NCBI GenBank assembly: GCA_000697355.1
Contig: JNEN01000919.1
Coordinates: 186,001 to 250,000, forward strand
Source of the DNA: Syncephalastrum monosporum B8922
Lineage: Eukaryota > Mucoromycota > Mucoromycetes > Mucorales > Syncephalastraceae
Direction: 5' to 3'
DNA: 64,000 bases
Shown one piece after another: positions 11,664-22,600 of the stretch. The notes below the pieces were generated by a model, which was given only the letters and a program-made list of their open reading frames with translations, made no database searches and was not told where the DNA came from. The position numbers and the translations under genes are program-made. How positions within the stretch are numbered: the stretch's first letter is position 1; every line of letters begins with the position of its first letter.

Positions 11664-12395
11664 TCCCTTTATTGTAAACACTTTATTCTGCGTTATGCTT
11701 ACGTTGCTTTGTTTGTGTACACAACGCTCTTTTTTTTTTTTTTGCTTGTTACGCAAAGCCTATTTCGGTCGGTCATGCCGATCCAACTTGCCCCCCCCTC
11801 CCCTCTGACTTGATTATGTCTGTCTCTCACGGTTTGAGGATAAGGCACTGAGATTGAAAGATAATCTAATGCACTCTGAATTTTCCAATGAGCAATGTCG
11901 TCTGGGGTCGGGGGGAACTTGTGAGATTTAGACCGTGAGTCGATTTGCACCAGTCAGAATGGATATTCATTACGGGATAAAATGAACAAGCCGTTGCGAG
12001 AGTTTTTCTTTGACGGGATTGGTGTCACGCGGCAGAGGGCGTCGGCGTTACACAAAGGACAGAATGTGGTGTCACACGGCCCAATGAAGCCCAAAGGAAG
12101 AAGGCGTGACGTCCAGCGAAATAAAACACTTTATGCGAACTTGCCCAGCGCGAGAGGGGCGCGCGCTCTTTCTAGACATCAGGCAAATAAAACAAGCACA
12201 GCAACCTCTGCTTTATTAGCGCGGGACAGTTCTTTTTCCCATCCCTTTCTGCTCTCTCCCTCTTCCATTTTTTTATTTGCACTCTTTCTTCTCTCGCTCT
12301 CTCTCTTCTTTCTCTTCTCTCCTCTTTTTTTCCACTTAAACGCTCTCACACCACCCCGCCATAGCCTATTTTTCCCCCCGTTCTCTTAACAAGTG
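11664..12395. other. Intergenic region, no gene seen
   Basis: 730 bp between the BTB gene and the small Cys/His protein gene, both on plus. It includes a T15 tract at about 11730-11744, a C-rich run near 11790-11800 and a long CT-rich leader from about 12225 to 12390. An open frame spans 11982-12389, but its second half is just the translated pyrimidine tract, so I do not call it. Confidence 0.5.
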
Positions 12396-12836
12396 ATGCC
12401 TTTCCGTTGCAAGTGTGGACGTACATTCGAAAAGACCGATAGCTTTGCATCGCACACGTCTGCATGTGCGCCCTTTCATCAGCGGCGCATGTCAGAGCAG
12501 AACACGGCCAGCACGAAGCAGCAGCCGCCTGCGATCAATACACACAGCTCGTCGCTTTCTATCACGGGCCTCTTGTCACCAAGGTCGCCTCCGCCCCATC
12601 CCGGGTCGCCCTCCTCGTCGTCCGGGTCGCCCACGGGAATGCTGGATGCAAGGCTCTTTGGTACCTCTGCAGGCAGCAGCACCGGCGCAGACATGATGGC
12701 TACCTCAGCAGCAGCGGAAGATATCACCCACCAGCAGGCCTCGTCTATGCCCAGCTTCTTTATGCCGACCGGCCTCTCCCTTCACAACGCTTTCGAGGGT
12801 GCCAGAAGGCGTTCCATGTCCTACGGAAGCAAGTAA
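12396..12836 (+). CDS. Small protein with N-terminal single zinc-finger-like motif
   Basis: Intronless, 146 residues, start ATG at 12396. The first 30 residues carry a Cys/His pattern, CKCGRTFEKTDSFASHTSAC, which looks like half of a C2H2 finger with C-x-C and H-x4-C spacing; the rest is Ser/Pro/Thr-rich and disordered with no further motif. I do not recognise a named family. It lies 450 bp upstream of the TFIIIA gene on the same strand, but the two fingers are unlike each other. A short regulatory or DNA-binding role is possible but unproven. Confidence 0.65.
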   Translation: MPFRCKCGRTFEKTDSFASHTSACAPFHQRRMSEQNTASTKQQPPAINTHSSSLSITGLLSPRSPPPHPGSPSSSSGSPTGMLDARLFGTSAGSSTGADMMATSAAAEDITHQQASSMPSFFMPTGLSLHNAFEGARRRSMSYGSK

Positions 12837-13289
12837 AACAGAAAGAAACCACACACACAAAAAAAAAAAGCAAGCCATCCTCAAGTTCTCAATACCCTGC
12901 ATGCTGAGCTTCCCTTTTCTCCTCTTCCACGTATCATCCCTTTGGGATGGATTCCATCTCTTGGCTTACCTTGCATGCGCTGTCCTTCTCTGATACTTTT
13001 TGTTTCCCTATCTCTCGCTCTCTATCTCTTTATCTTTCGACCTCTCTCTTTCCCGTCTTCCCTTTTTTTTTTCTTCTGCTCGTTTCAGCTGTACAAAAGA
13101 CCTTTCTTTTATTCTCCCAAACACACTTTTTTTCTTCTATTTCACTCTACATATCAACTTCTTTTTTTTCGCGGCCTGGTGGGTTGTTCTGGCAGCCGAC
13201 TGGCTCAAAAAATTCGAAAAATAAAAAAATGCTGTACATAAGGAAGTGATTTTTTTTTTTTTTGCATTCCCTTCGTTGCGTCCCACTGT
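12837..13289. other. Intergenic region with T tracts, promoter of TFIIIA
   Basis: 450 bp, strongly pyrimidine-rich (12900-13200) with T tracts at about 13061-13070 and 13250-13263 just before the TFIIIA start. No gene or RNA gene is evident; in-frame reading gives only Phe/Ser/Leu low-complexity peptides. Confidence 0.5.
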
Positions 13290-14419
13290 ATGGGAAAGGA
13301 AACGCAGAAAGTATACCTGTGCCCTTTCGACGGCTGTGGTAAAAGCTACAAGAAGCCATGCCGTCTGAAGGAGCACGAGCTCGTGCATTCAGGCGAGGTA
13401 ATCAACGATTCATTCATCCATGCGTTCGATCATTCATATGCTGACATGCATGGGTCCAGCGCCCGTATATCTGCCCTGCGCCAGGATGCGATAAAGCCTA
13501 CCGGCGGTCTGCGCAGCTGTCGGTGCACGCCCGTACGCACGATCCGGAGACGGCGCGGGCGTACAAATGCTCGTACGAAGGATGCGACAAGGGCTTCTTG
13601 ACGAACCAACGCCTGCGCAATCACGAAGCACTGCATGCGGCGCCCAGGCCGTTCGGATGCCCGCACTGCGACGAGTCCTTTGCGAAGAAATACCAGCTAC
13701 GGGCACACGTGAGCGGGCACACCGGCAAGAAGCCGTATCCTTGCCCGGAGTGCGAGCGCAGCTTCCAGACCAGGCAGAAGCTGACCGTGCACCAGCAGAC
13801 GCATGACCCGAACGGACACTACCTGTGTGGCGACTGCGACGCCGGCTTCCGCACGCACCGACTGCTGCTTGCCCACATGGCCGAGACGCACCCGATCCAG
13901 TGCGGCGTCTGTCAAAAGACGTTTGGCAAGCGCCGTCATTTGACGCTGCACATGCGCGAGCGCCACCTCGAGAAGCCCAAAGTGACATGCGACCGGTGTG
14001 GGGCCGAGCTCGCCTCGACACGCAGCCTGCGCACGCACATTCTGCTGATCCATGAGCGAGACACCCGCTACAAGTGCGCGCTCTGCGACAAGGGCTTCCC
14101 CTACCCTTCCATCCGCGACAAACACCTCCAGTCCCACGCCCGCTCCCCGCGCAGCACCACCTCCAGTCCGCGAAAGACGCCCACGCCCGGCGCCCAACGC
14201 ACGCTCGTCGACATGATCCTCGGCCACGCCGACGACCCACGCCGCGTGCACGCCTGCCCCTTTGAAAACTGCAGCCACGCTTTTATTCGGGAATACGATC
14301 TCGAACGCCACCTCGAGAGCAAGATGCATGCCGACGATGTGGCGCTCTATGAAAAGGATGCGTTCGCGCCTCAGGACCCATGCGATCAGCAGCAAGTCGT
14401 GGCCCCGTCATGTACATAG
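13290..14419 (+). CDS. PZF1: Transcription factor IIIA-like protein with ten C2H2 zinc fingers
   Basis: Exons 13290-13397 and 13460-14419; 355 residues. Ten fingers: the first starts CPFDGCGKSYKKP, followed by CPAPGCDKAY, CSYEGCDKGF, CPHCDESF, CPECERSF, CGDCDAGF, CGVCQKTF, CDRCGAEL, CALCDKGF and, after a linker of about 40 residues, CPFENCSHAF. The first three and the last have the C-x4-C form typical of TFIIIA. Nine clustered fingers plus a distant tenth is the layout known from fission yeast TFIIIA. TFIIIA binds the internal control region of 5S rRNA genes and recruits TFIIIC/TFIIIB for RNA polymerase III. Other multi-finger proteins remain possible because sequence divergence of TFIIIA is high. 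Confidence 0.82.
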
Positions 14420-14465
14420 TATTGTTTTAGTAGCATTCTTTGTTTCCTTCCTCCATTCTTCCATG

Positions 14466-14501
14466 TCCTTCATTCATCCATTCATCCATTCATTCATTCA
14501 T
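14466..14501 (+). repeat. Short tandem TTCA/TCCA tetranucleotide repeat
   Basis: A run of CATT/CATC tetranucleotides in the 95-bp gap between two converging genes. It is likely part of both 3' UTRs. Confidence 0.8.
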
Positions 14502-14514
14502 ATCATGGTACGCC

Positions 14515-15011
14515 TCAAGCCGGGGGCGTTGCCTGCTGTGTAGACTCGACCGGGTTCTGCACGACAATCAAGAGATACTCGCGATCTATATCATTTTTTT
14601 ATATATAAAGTATTCGTTAATAAAGCGTACTAGATCACCGCATACACACTCGAAATAGGAAACGTACCTGGCGCCACCATGATTTCATGTTTCTTTGTTC
14701 GGACACGAAGGAAAGTCAGGTCATTCTAAGCAGTGAGGCGTAAACGCATGAGCACATACACGCACACACGCACACACACACGTTAACGAGGTGGGTTTAT
14801 CAAGACGTGCCTGTTCATCGAGGGTCGTGACAGCCGAACGGGCTTGCTGGGCCAGGCTGGAGATGAGCTGACCATACTGCTTGGTCAGGTCCGGATCCAA
14901 GGTCGAGCGAATCGCTTGCCCCTCGCTGTTGAGAATTACAACTGCCTTGACTCCCTTGCGAGAGGAGAGTCGCTTCAACGTGTCGTCAATCTCGCTCGCC
15001 TGCACCGCCAT
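14515..15011 (-). CDS. Dynein light chain, roadblock/LC7 family
   Basis: Exons 15011-14811, 14725-14668 and 14585-14515; 109 residues against 96 in human DYNLRB1. The sequence follows the family throughout: DDTLKRLSSRKGVKAVVIL, a middle STLDPDLTKQY, then NDLTFLRVRTKKHEIMVAP and EYLLIVVQNP near the end. Roadblock light chains dimerise and bind the dynein intermediate chain for cargo transport along microtubules. The first intron starts with GC (CAG|GCACGT) and its use gives the exact DEQ-NDLTF junction expected from relatives; no GT donor nearby restores frame. Upstream in-frame ATGs exist in a CA-repeat leader but are not conserved. Confidence 0.93.
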
Positions 15012-15110
15012 GGACGAATCGGTAAAGTAAAAGAGAAAGAAGTAACCGATACCTTCTCGGAGCTTCAAACACACATGACACGCACATAACGCGCCCTTTC
15101 CAACTCTCTG

Positions 15111-15111
<1 letters not shown>

Positions 15112-15145
<34 letters not shown>
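15112..15145. repeat. (CA)n dinucleotide repeat
   Basis: About 17 CA units between the roadblock start and the Ada1 stop, in the roadblock 5' region. Confidence 0.9.
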
Positions 15146-15147
<2 letters not shown>

Positions 15148-15225
15148 CGTTGGTTATACATAAGAAAAAGGTAGGACTGTTTATGTATGTACGGATATGT
15201 AGGATAGCGAGTTTATGTGATGCAT

Positions 15226-17268
15226 TCAAATGTCAAAGTCTGCTTCTGAACAGCTATCCCCCAGATTATCGTCCGTTTCCTCGTCCTCGCTGTCCGTCAA
15301 GAGCGCCGTCAGTCTCTCCGCGTTCAGCGGGTTCTCCACCAAGACATAGGGCTGCACCGAGAAAGAGAAGGCCAGGTCCCGTAACGCGATTGAGTCGGCG
15401 GGCGTCCGTGCTGAGCTGCTCTGCGTGCTCGCAGACGAGGGCGAGCTGCCACTCTCGTCGTCTTCGAGCTGGGGCGTGGCCGGTGCCTCGGCCCCGGTGA
15501 TCAGCCGAGTGGCCGACGCACGCGACGCCGCTGTGTCCATCTGCATATGCAGCCCAATCGATCGATTCACGCGTCGCTTGCTCACCGCATTGGCAATCGC
15601 AGACTTGACATAGCTCTGCCACGCGTCCGTCCGTTACTTCTTTCCGCACGCAATCCAAAAGCGATTTGCTTTTTTTTTTTCCTTACCTCTGTCGCAAACA
15701 TCATGGCGCTCACCACCTCTTCCGTCACACCGCCCATCATGCCATGCTCCAGGGCGATGCTATTCATCCGTGCACGGAGCGTGTCGGGTCCGGGCAGCTC
15801 CTTGAGATCGGCGCACAAAGGCGCCATCAGACCCTTGGAGTATTCTGCGCTGATCGCTATGCTTGGGTCAGTCTCACCTGGACAGACAAAGAAGAAGAAA
15901 CTGCGTGTGTCCTTGTCATTTACCTGGTTGGACTTTTGGCAAAGGTAAGGGGGGTATCCGGCTTATCCGCGGCCCAAGAAGCTTGTCCACGAAAGGTTTC
16001 AATTTGTCCTTATCGCCCGCCTATTGACATATCAAGATCGATCCCTCTCTTGCGCTCGCTCCCTCGCTTACCTTCACGAGCGACTTGAGACGATCCCGGT
16101 CGGCTTTGCTAAGCGACATGACATCCAACTTGAGCTTCCGTTTCCGAGGATCCTGTTCTTGTTCCTCGCCCCCATCCTTGTGCCGTTTTCGTTTGGCCCA
16201 GCCAACGGAACGGTGTTTGGAGGGAGGTGCAATCGAGGTCTGTGCATTGTGAACCGTGCTCAGAATGAAGGAATTATGCAAATAGGCTAAGTTCGAAAAA
16301 AAAAAAAAAAAGGTGGGATGAATAAGAAATGAACGTGTTCACCTTTGAAAGAAGGAAGGCGCGCTAGGGAACGTACCATTTTCTTGAGAGAGGTATAAAT
16401 TGGCATAAAAGTCAAACTCTTGGCGATTCAGTTTGCCAGAGACAAAGTCCTTGAGCGCATCCCAGTAGAGAGGTCCATTCTCACCCAGAGCGTCGGCCAA
16501 CTGTTGCTTGAGTGAAATGACATCCTGGCGCGTCGTGGGGGTCATGGACTCTGGAAATCGGCCCTTGATGACGGGCTTCTTCTTCTGAGGCGTGCCATTC
16601 GGGGTGAGGGTCATTGCTGGGGTTGGGGTTGGGGTCGTTGTCATGGAAGCATTGTTGGCTGTGTTCGCGTGACCAGGCGTGTCTTTGGGCGTTGGCGTCT
16701 CTTGGTCTTCTCCCGTCGCGTACGGCTGTCCGGCGGGCTCTGCTGCTGCCATGGCGGAGGTGATTGTGGTCGTCGTGTTGGAGCTGGCGGGAGTGTTGGA
16801 GGGCACTGAAGCATCGGAGGAAGGGGGAGGAGAAGAGGAAGGAGGAGGCAAATGTAAAGATTCTTGTTGTGGTGGTTCTTCCTCTTCTTGTTGCTGTTGC
16901 TGCTGTTGCTGTTGTTGTTCTTCTTGTTGTTGTTCTTGTGATGCTATGGTTGTCTCGTTGTCTTTGGCGTCATTTTGGGCTTGTTCTTCTCCTTCCTCTT
17001 TCTCAGCCTGGGCGACTTCTGCAGCGGGTGGTTGTGATGCTTCGTCCTGATTTTCGGTTGGCGGTGATGGTGGTGGTGGTGGATCCGAGTCTTGTAAACT
17101 GTCTTGTTTCACGTCTGGATCTCCAGGAGGATCGGGCCCAGGAGAGGGAGACGCAGGCTGTTCCGTCTCTTCTTTTGGACTATTTGAAGTAACCTCTTCT
17201 GTTTCTTGTGGCGGGGGACTGAGCGCCGGTGAGGATGGCTGCGGTGGAGGCGATGTTTTTTCTTCCAT
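15226..17268 (-). CDS. HFI1: SAGA complex subunit Ada1/Hfi1 (TADA1)
   Basis: Exons 17268-16377, 16286-16072, 16020-15924, 15877-15687 and 15615-15226; 594 residues. The first 265 residues are Pro/Ser/Glu-rich with a polyglutamine tract (about 16867-16935). The SAGA-Tad1 domain then starts with ISLKQQLADALGENG and continues LYWDALKDFVSGKLNRQE and across the splice into NAYLHNSFILSTVHN, which is diagnostic. The histone-fold-like region lies in exon 4 (LRARMNSIALEHGMMGG). The C-terminus is acidic. Ada1 is a structural core subunit of the SAGA co-activator. The open frame extends upstream of 17268, but the extra residues are unlike the family, so the ATG giving MEEKTSPPP is chosen. Confidence 0.93.
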
Positions 17269-17645
17269 GCGGAGGGGCGGACGATCGACTACGAGAAGTA
17301 ATGACTCGAGGAAGCAACAACGTTCAAACACCAAAAAAAGAGGAGAAAAGAGAGAAATCAATTGGCGTGCTGAAACTGAATCCGCCATTTCATCTCTCTG
17401 CTTTCAAATTGTATGGCACATCTTTGTATCTAATGTCATACTTTACGTTTCAGTGGGGACTTCTCCTTTCGACATGAATCTTCCAGCCACAATAGAGAGA
17501 GTATCTACATATGTATTTATATATAAAGGTGTGCAATGCCCGCAGGACACGCTGATATCTCATCCAATGATATCCGGTGGAGTTAAAGAGAACCGTACGG
17601 TTGTGTTTCCCTTCTTTATTGCGTGACAGATGTCGAGATATGCAA
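17269..17645. other. Intergenic region between Ada1 and epoxide hydrolase
   Basis: 377 bp between two minus-strand genes; it must hold the epoxide hydrolase 3' end and the HFI1 promoter. It has a TATATATAAAG-like stretch near 17516-17528, which on either strand could be a TATA element. No gene is seen. Confidence 0.45.
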
Positions 17646-19179
17646 TCAAGAGACAACGTTCTTTACCGCGGCACCGAATCGATGTACATCAGACAACCAG
17701 AGATCCGGCACCTCCAGTGCAGCAAAATGTCCACCCTACGTACGATGCAGAAAGAGTTAATACCTAGTGGATAACAGTTTTAAAGTCCTATGGATCTTAC
17801 CGCTTCATGCTGCTTGTATTGCTTCAGGTAGGGGTGCGAAGACTCAATCCACTCAAGAGGAGGCTAAACAAGGACTCATTAAGTGATGTCGCCATGATTT
17901 GGAGGGCACTTACCTTGCCAAGCTCACAAGGGAAGATACTGACTCCCATTGGGATCGTGGTCTTTACAGTGAACACATCCTTGATGTCCGGCTGGTGCAG
18001 TGCCTCATAGTAAAGACGCATGGATGACCCAATGGACTTGGTGATCCAGTAGATTGTGATCTGCGACAGGAACTCGTCCGTACTAATGGAAGCAGGCAGC
18101 ACACTCGTGTCTTTATCCGCCGCACCGTGGTCTGTCCAGTTGTGATACTTTTCCAAAATCCAAGCTGTTATAAGAAGCATTTAGTCGTGCTAAAAGAGGT
18201 CGTTGTCATAACATACCCATAAGACCAACCGCGTTATTGTTGAGACCATACGCAAGTGTGTAAGGTCGGGTACCTTGGATAGCACGGTAACCCGCATCAC
18301 GGTCCTTCTCTGCATTGGCAAAGGTCCTGAAAATAGTGACATGATCACCGTAGACTGCCTTCCAGCCGAGGGCCAAGCCCGAGCAAAATTTGAACGTTCG
18401 CCAGGGCTGTGTAATCAAATTGTACGGGGTGGGGATAGGAGGCATGGCCAGGGGCATATTGGTATGTGCCGCTTTACAACTCGTAGGGCGGTTAACCGCG
18501 AGCCAGTGGGTGATGAAAGCGCCCCAGTCGGTGCCCTGTGCCACTGCATGGGCAGGCGTATGTGTCGGTTAAATGATTTCGGCGCAAAGTTACGCAGTTG
18601 ACTTACCATAAGAGGTGTAGCCCAAAGCTTTCATCAGCTTGTCGAGGATATCGCCCATGCGCTTGACACCAAAACCAGATGTTTTGGGCGCCTCGGAGAA
18701 GCCGTAACCAGGTAGACTGGGGACAACCACATGGAAAGCTTGCTGGAGGTCAAGAAGGACTCAGGCGTGAGAAACAAAAGGTGCCATAAGCAGGATCCAC
18801 ATATAAACATTACCTTGCCATCGCGACCATCACGTAACGCGTCGATGACCTTGTGAAACTCGTAAAACGACGAGGGCCAGCCGTGAAGGAGCATGATGGG
18901 AATGGCATCCGGGTTCTTGGAAGGCTCATGGATGCAGTGAAGTCGCAAGCCGTCAATATTGACGTGATAGTGATGCCACTTGTTCAACTCGGAGCGCGTT
19001 TTTTCCCAGTCGAATTCGAGCCATGCCTTCACCATGGGCTCGACAGCCCAACGCGGTGCGCCATAGCTCCAATCCCGGACGTCCTCGAGCTGGTCGGGCC
19101 AACTCACGTCTTGAAGCTGGTTCACCAACCGCTGGCGTTCTTCAGCAGAGATACCAGGGATTTCAAAGGGTTCAGCCAT
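17646..19179 (-). CDS. Microsomal-type epoxide hydrolase (alpha/beta hydrolase)
   Basis: Exons 19179-18814, 18742-18607, 18543-18217, 18164-17914, 17863-17801 and 17735-17646; 410 residues. The N-terminal EHN domain (from FEIPGISAEERQRLVNQL; WHHYHVNIDGLRLHCIHE) precedes the alpha/beta hydrolase core with the oxyanion motif HGWPSS, the nucleophile Asp in QGTDWGAF and the catalytic His in GGHFAALEVPDLW at the C-terminus. This is the EPHX1-like class that opens epoxides to diols on detoxification or secondary-metabolite substrates. No N-terminal membrane anchor is visible, unlike mammalian EPHX1. The A-rich/GA-rich leader (19190-19250) lies just upstream of the start. Confidence 0.93.
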
Positions 19180-19596
19180 GATAAGAAAAGGAGGAACAGG
19201 AAGAGGAAGAGGAAAAAGAAGAGGAAGAGAAGAGGAAGAGCAAGAGGCAGATGGGAGTGAAATCCGCAGCAAAAAAAAAAAAAAAGGTCGCAATTTATAT
19301 TTCTAACGAAATATAACGTGTCACAGCCGTTATGCCGATGCGCGCGTCACTTCCATGGAAGAAAACCGTATTTGTGTTTTACTCTGTGTAAAGTACTTGG
19401 TTATATGGTGTGCAAGTATTTCTGATCGCTTATAGATCTGGTGGACCTACAGGGATGCTTTCACAGCATGCCACACATAGGTTGGTACACCTGGACATCT
19501 GTACGTCTACATATTTACCAAATATCAGCTCTAACTCATGATGTTATGTAGTACTGTGTACAGTAAGCTGTGTAGTAAAAACGGACGAAACTGGGC
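19180..19596. other. Intergenic region, no gene seen
   Basis: 417 bp between the epoxide hydrolase start and the stop of the small 60-residue gene. It contains an A16-like tract at about 19269-19285 and otherwise unremarkable sequence. Confidence 0.5.
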
Positions 19597-19859
19597 TTAG
19601 CCGATAAGGCTGGGCTGCGGATGAGGCAGTGAAACTCTCTCCATCACTTCGTCGAATATTTCCCACTTCTTTTCCGTCGTGACCCAGCGTAGCCCCTGGT
19701 TCATCTCCAAGAAGTCTATACGAGGTTCATAAGAGTGCCTAAGGTTCCTTAAAAGTAATTTTCAATATGAATCAAGCCGAATGGGCGCAACAAGGAGGTG
19801 TTCTTGTGTGTTTCAGTACCGAATTACCGGATTGGATTCTGTGGCCCAGATTTAATCAT
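19597..19859 (-). CDS. Small two-exon protein of 60 residues, unknown family
   Basis: Exons 19859-19828 and 19747-19597. Exon 1 starts MIKSGPQNPI and ends in phase 2 at a GTAATT donor; exon 2 follows a TTTTAAG acceptor and reads NLRHSYEPRIDFLEMNQG then RWVTTEKKWEIFDEVMERVS and ends in SLIG. The junction codon (CG+G, Arg) keeps frame exactly over an 80-nt intron. The product is helical and charged, without signal peptide or membrane segment. I do not recognise it. Its ATG is only 41 bp from the DUS3 ATG on the other strand, so both share a very short divergent promoter. Too short for standard open-frame lists; supported by codon-like composition, splice phase and position. Confidence 0.65.
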
Positions 19860-19900
19860 CCTTTGCTGGAACAAAGAAAAAAAAATTCTTTCATAAAAGC
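19860..19900. promoter_or_regulatory. 41-bp divergent promoter
   Basis: The only sequence between the start codons of the small minus-strand gene and DUS3. It contains an A-rich run; transcription start sites of each gene probably lie within the other's first exon or leader. Confidence 0.5.
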
Positions 19901-22475
19901 ATGTCGACCGACAGACGTTCGGGCGAGGCCCCCATTAAAGCAGAGTAAGCCATGTCACCTCCTCCACGGCATTCCCTTGCTGAATTGCTGCTAGATTCCG
20001 CAAGGAGCGCTGGTTCGACGACGAAGAAGACCGGAACCTGTCCGCCAACAATGCCGTTTTCGGCGACGAAGAGGCCGAAGGTCAGAAATTCAGCAATGAG
20101 GACGACAAGGTACGACACTATGGACAACTGAGACCCGGATCACTGAACCGAATGGCATATTAGAAAAAGAACCGTGGTGCGAACAAAGGCCAGCGAGGAA
20201 AGAAACGCATTGTGGATCAAATTAGGGTTTGTCGAGGGACCTGTCAGTCAGCGCCGCAGGGCAGTTTATTCACTGAGGTTATACATTCTCCATTATCCAG
20301 ATCTGTAGCCACATTGCACGGGCAGAAGAATGTCCCTTTGGCGAAAAGTAAGACATCACCGTTCTGTCGATTCGGCTTAACCTAATCTATGTCTGAATAG
20401 ATGTCGTCACTCGCATGATCTCGAGACGTACTTGGCCACTCGCCCTGCCGATCTCGGGGACAAGTGTATCCAGTTCGATCTTTTCGGAAAGTGCCGTCAT
20501 GGATACAAGTGCCGCTTCCTCAAGGCCCACCTGGACGAAAACAATAAGCTCGTCGTCAATGAGGAGGTACGGGCCCGTCTGCGTAAGACATCCATGTCCT
20601 TAAAGATAGATATTTGATAGCTCGTCAAGAAGAACCCAAAGTACACTCGCAACGGCCTCTCGCCAGACGTGCAGCGCGCTCTGAACAAAAGAAAGGTAAC
20701 GAGGGCAAATGGAGTGATGCACACGCTGAATCAGGATCTCGTCTATAGTACGATTTCCCCAAGTACAACTCGGTGTTTGTGCCGTTCGTAAAAGCCAAGG
20801 CAGAAGCGGACAATAAGCGCAAGCGCGAGGAACAAACAGAGGCTGCTTCCAAACGCGTGGCTCTGGAGGGTGAAAACGGCGAAGCTGTCAAGTCCGACGA
20901 AAGCAACGACACTGCAGGTCAGGAGAAGGCTTCCGAGGATGCAGAGCAGCCTGCCCCTGCCGAGGTCAAACAGAAAATCGAGGACAAGACAGTGCAACAC
21001 ACTGCTGAAGAATTCAAACTCGGCGCGATTGATACGGAAAAGCCTTTCAAGAAGGTATATAAGAAAGAAAAGAGAAGACAACCGTGGACTCATGATGTTT
21101 AGACAATCGATTTCCGTGATAAAACGTACCTCGCTCCGCTTACAACGGTAAGTGATATGCCAACATTGAATATGCTTTACTGACGCGTTGTTTAGGTGGG
21201 TAACTTGCCGTTCCGTCGTATCTGTAAAGAATACGGCGTCGATATCACCTGCGGTGAAATGGCACTGGTCAAGAACCTCCTTCAGGTAAGCTGATTCGTA
21301 AGCGCGATTGTCTGTGTATGCTTAAATCAACGTTCTTTTTCGTGTAGGGCCAACAATCAGAGTGGGCCCTGACAAAGAGACACGTCTCGGAGGATATCTT
21401 TGGCATTCAGGTAAGAAAAAGGGCGTGAAATAAGAACGCATGAGCTGATAGCAGCCATAGATTTGCGGCAGCAAACCGGAAATGGTCGCACAAGCCTGCG
21501 AGTTGATCAACCAGGAAGTAGACGTGGATTTCGTGGATCTCAACATGGGCTGCCCTATCGACTTGGTCTGCAACACCGGCTCTGGCTCGGCTCTGCCTGA
21601 ACAAAAGACCAAGATGGCTCGCGTCCTGCAAGGTATGCGTTTGATGATGGACACGCCCGTGACCGTCAAGTTCCGCACGGGCTACAAGGAAGGCGTCTTC
21701 ACGACCCACAAGCTTATGCCCATCTTTGAAAACCTCAACATTTCGTTGGCCACTGTAAGTGATGCGACACACTTTTTGTCTTGATTTAACATGAGGTCTA
21801 GCTCCATGGTCGGTCCCGTCAACAACGCTATACCAGACTGGCCAACTGGGATTTCATTCAGCAGCTCAAGAGTCAATCCAAGACGATCCCCATTTATGGC
21901 AACGGTGACGTGCTCAGCTTTGAGGATTATAATCGCCACAAGGCCGAGACGGGCGTGGATGGCATCATGGTGGGCCGTGGTGCATTGATCAAGCCCTGGC
22001 TCTTTGATGAGATCAAGCAGCAGCGTCACTGGGATATCTCGTCCCGTGAGCGATTTGACATGATGCGACGATTCTGTGACTATGGTTTGGAGCACTGGGG
22101 CACGGACAGTCAAGGTGTCAACACCACGCGTCGTTTCCTCTGTGAATGGCAATCTTTCTTGTACAGGTAAACGGGAAGACGCGCCTTGAGTAGGACAACC
22201 ACTTTAACTTGTGTTGCAGATATATTCCTGTGGGTCTCTTGGAGGTTCTCCCTCAACGCATCAACGATCGAGCTCCACCTTTCACGGGACGTGATGACCT
22301 GGAAACACTGATGGCAAGCCCCCGCTCGGCTGACTGGGTCAAACTGAGGTATGGTAGAGCTGCTACAACAATCAGTTGCACCACTCATGCTTTTGCTAGT
22401 GAAATGTTTTTGGGTCCTGCTCCTGAGGATTTCAAGTTTGTTCCCAAGCACAAATCCAACTCCTTTGAGGTATAG
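19901..22475 (+). CDS. DUS3: tRNA-dihydrouridine(47) synthase Dus3
   Basis: Fourteen exons: 19901-19944, 19995-20109, 20164-20226, 20301-20347, 20401-20566, 20621-20695, 20749-21054, 21103-21147, 21196-21285, 21348-21410, 21461-21754, 21802-22166, 22220-22348, 22400-22475; 625 residues. Two CCCH zinc fingers lie in exons 4-5 (ending CRHSHD and [13 protein letters not shown]), then a charged linker, then the FMN-binding TIM barrel: [19 protein letters not shown], the catalytic cysteine in [30 protein letters not shown] and the [13 protein letters not shown] phosphate-binding motif. Dus3 reduces U47 in the variable loop of tRNAs. The C-terminal helical domain is complete. The zinc fingers plus barrel match eukaryotic Dus3 rather than Dus1, 2 or 4. 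Confidence 0.97.
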
Positions 22476-22600
22476 TGCAACGAAAGAAAGAAAGAAAGGT
22501 TGAGGGCTCATCAATTTTCTACTTCATTCAGGGATAAACTCTAGGAGAATTAAAAAGCACTGTTTTCTAGCAATGTACTACTTTTTTAGAGAATAAACCG

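Noticed and set aside
11982..12389. Plus-strand open frame of 135 codons upstream of the small Cys/His protein
   Set aside because: The C-terminal half is translated pyrimidine leader (Phe/Ser/Leu), and no motif or homologue is recognisable.
13434..14395. Two long minus-strand open frames opposite TFIIIA
   Set aside because: The zinc-finger frame on plus has ten intact fingers; the antisense frames are Arg/Gly/Cys-rich shadows.
16339..17388. Longer Ada1 start at 17388
   Set aside because: The extra 40 residues are Leu/Ser-rich and unlike any Ada1; the ATG at 17268 follows normal leader sequence.
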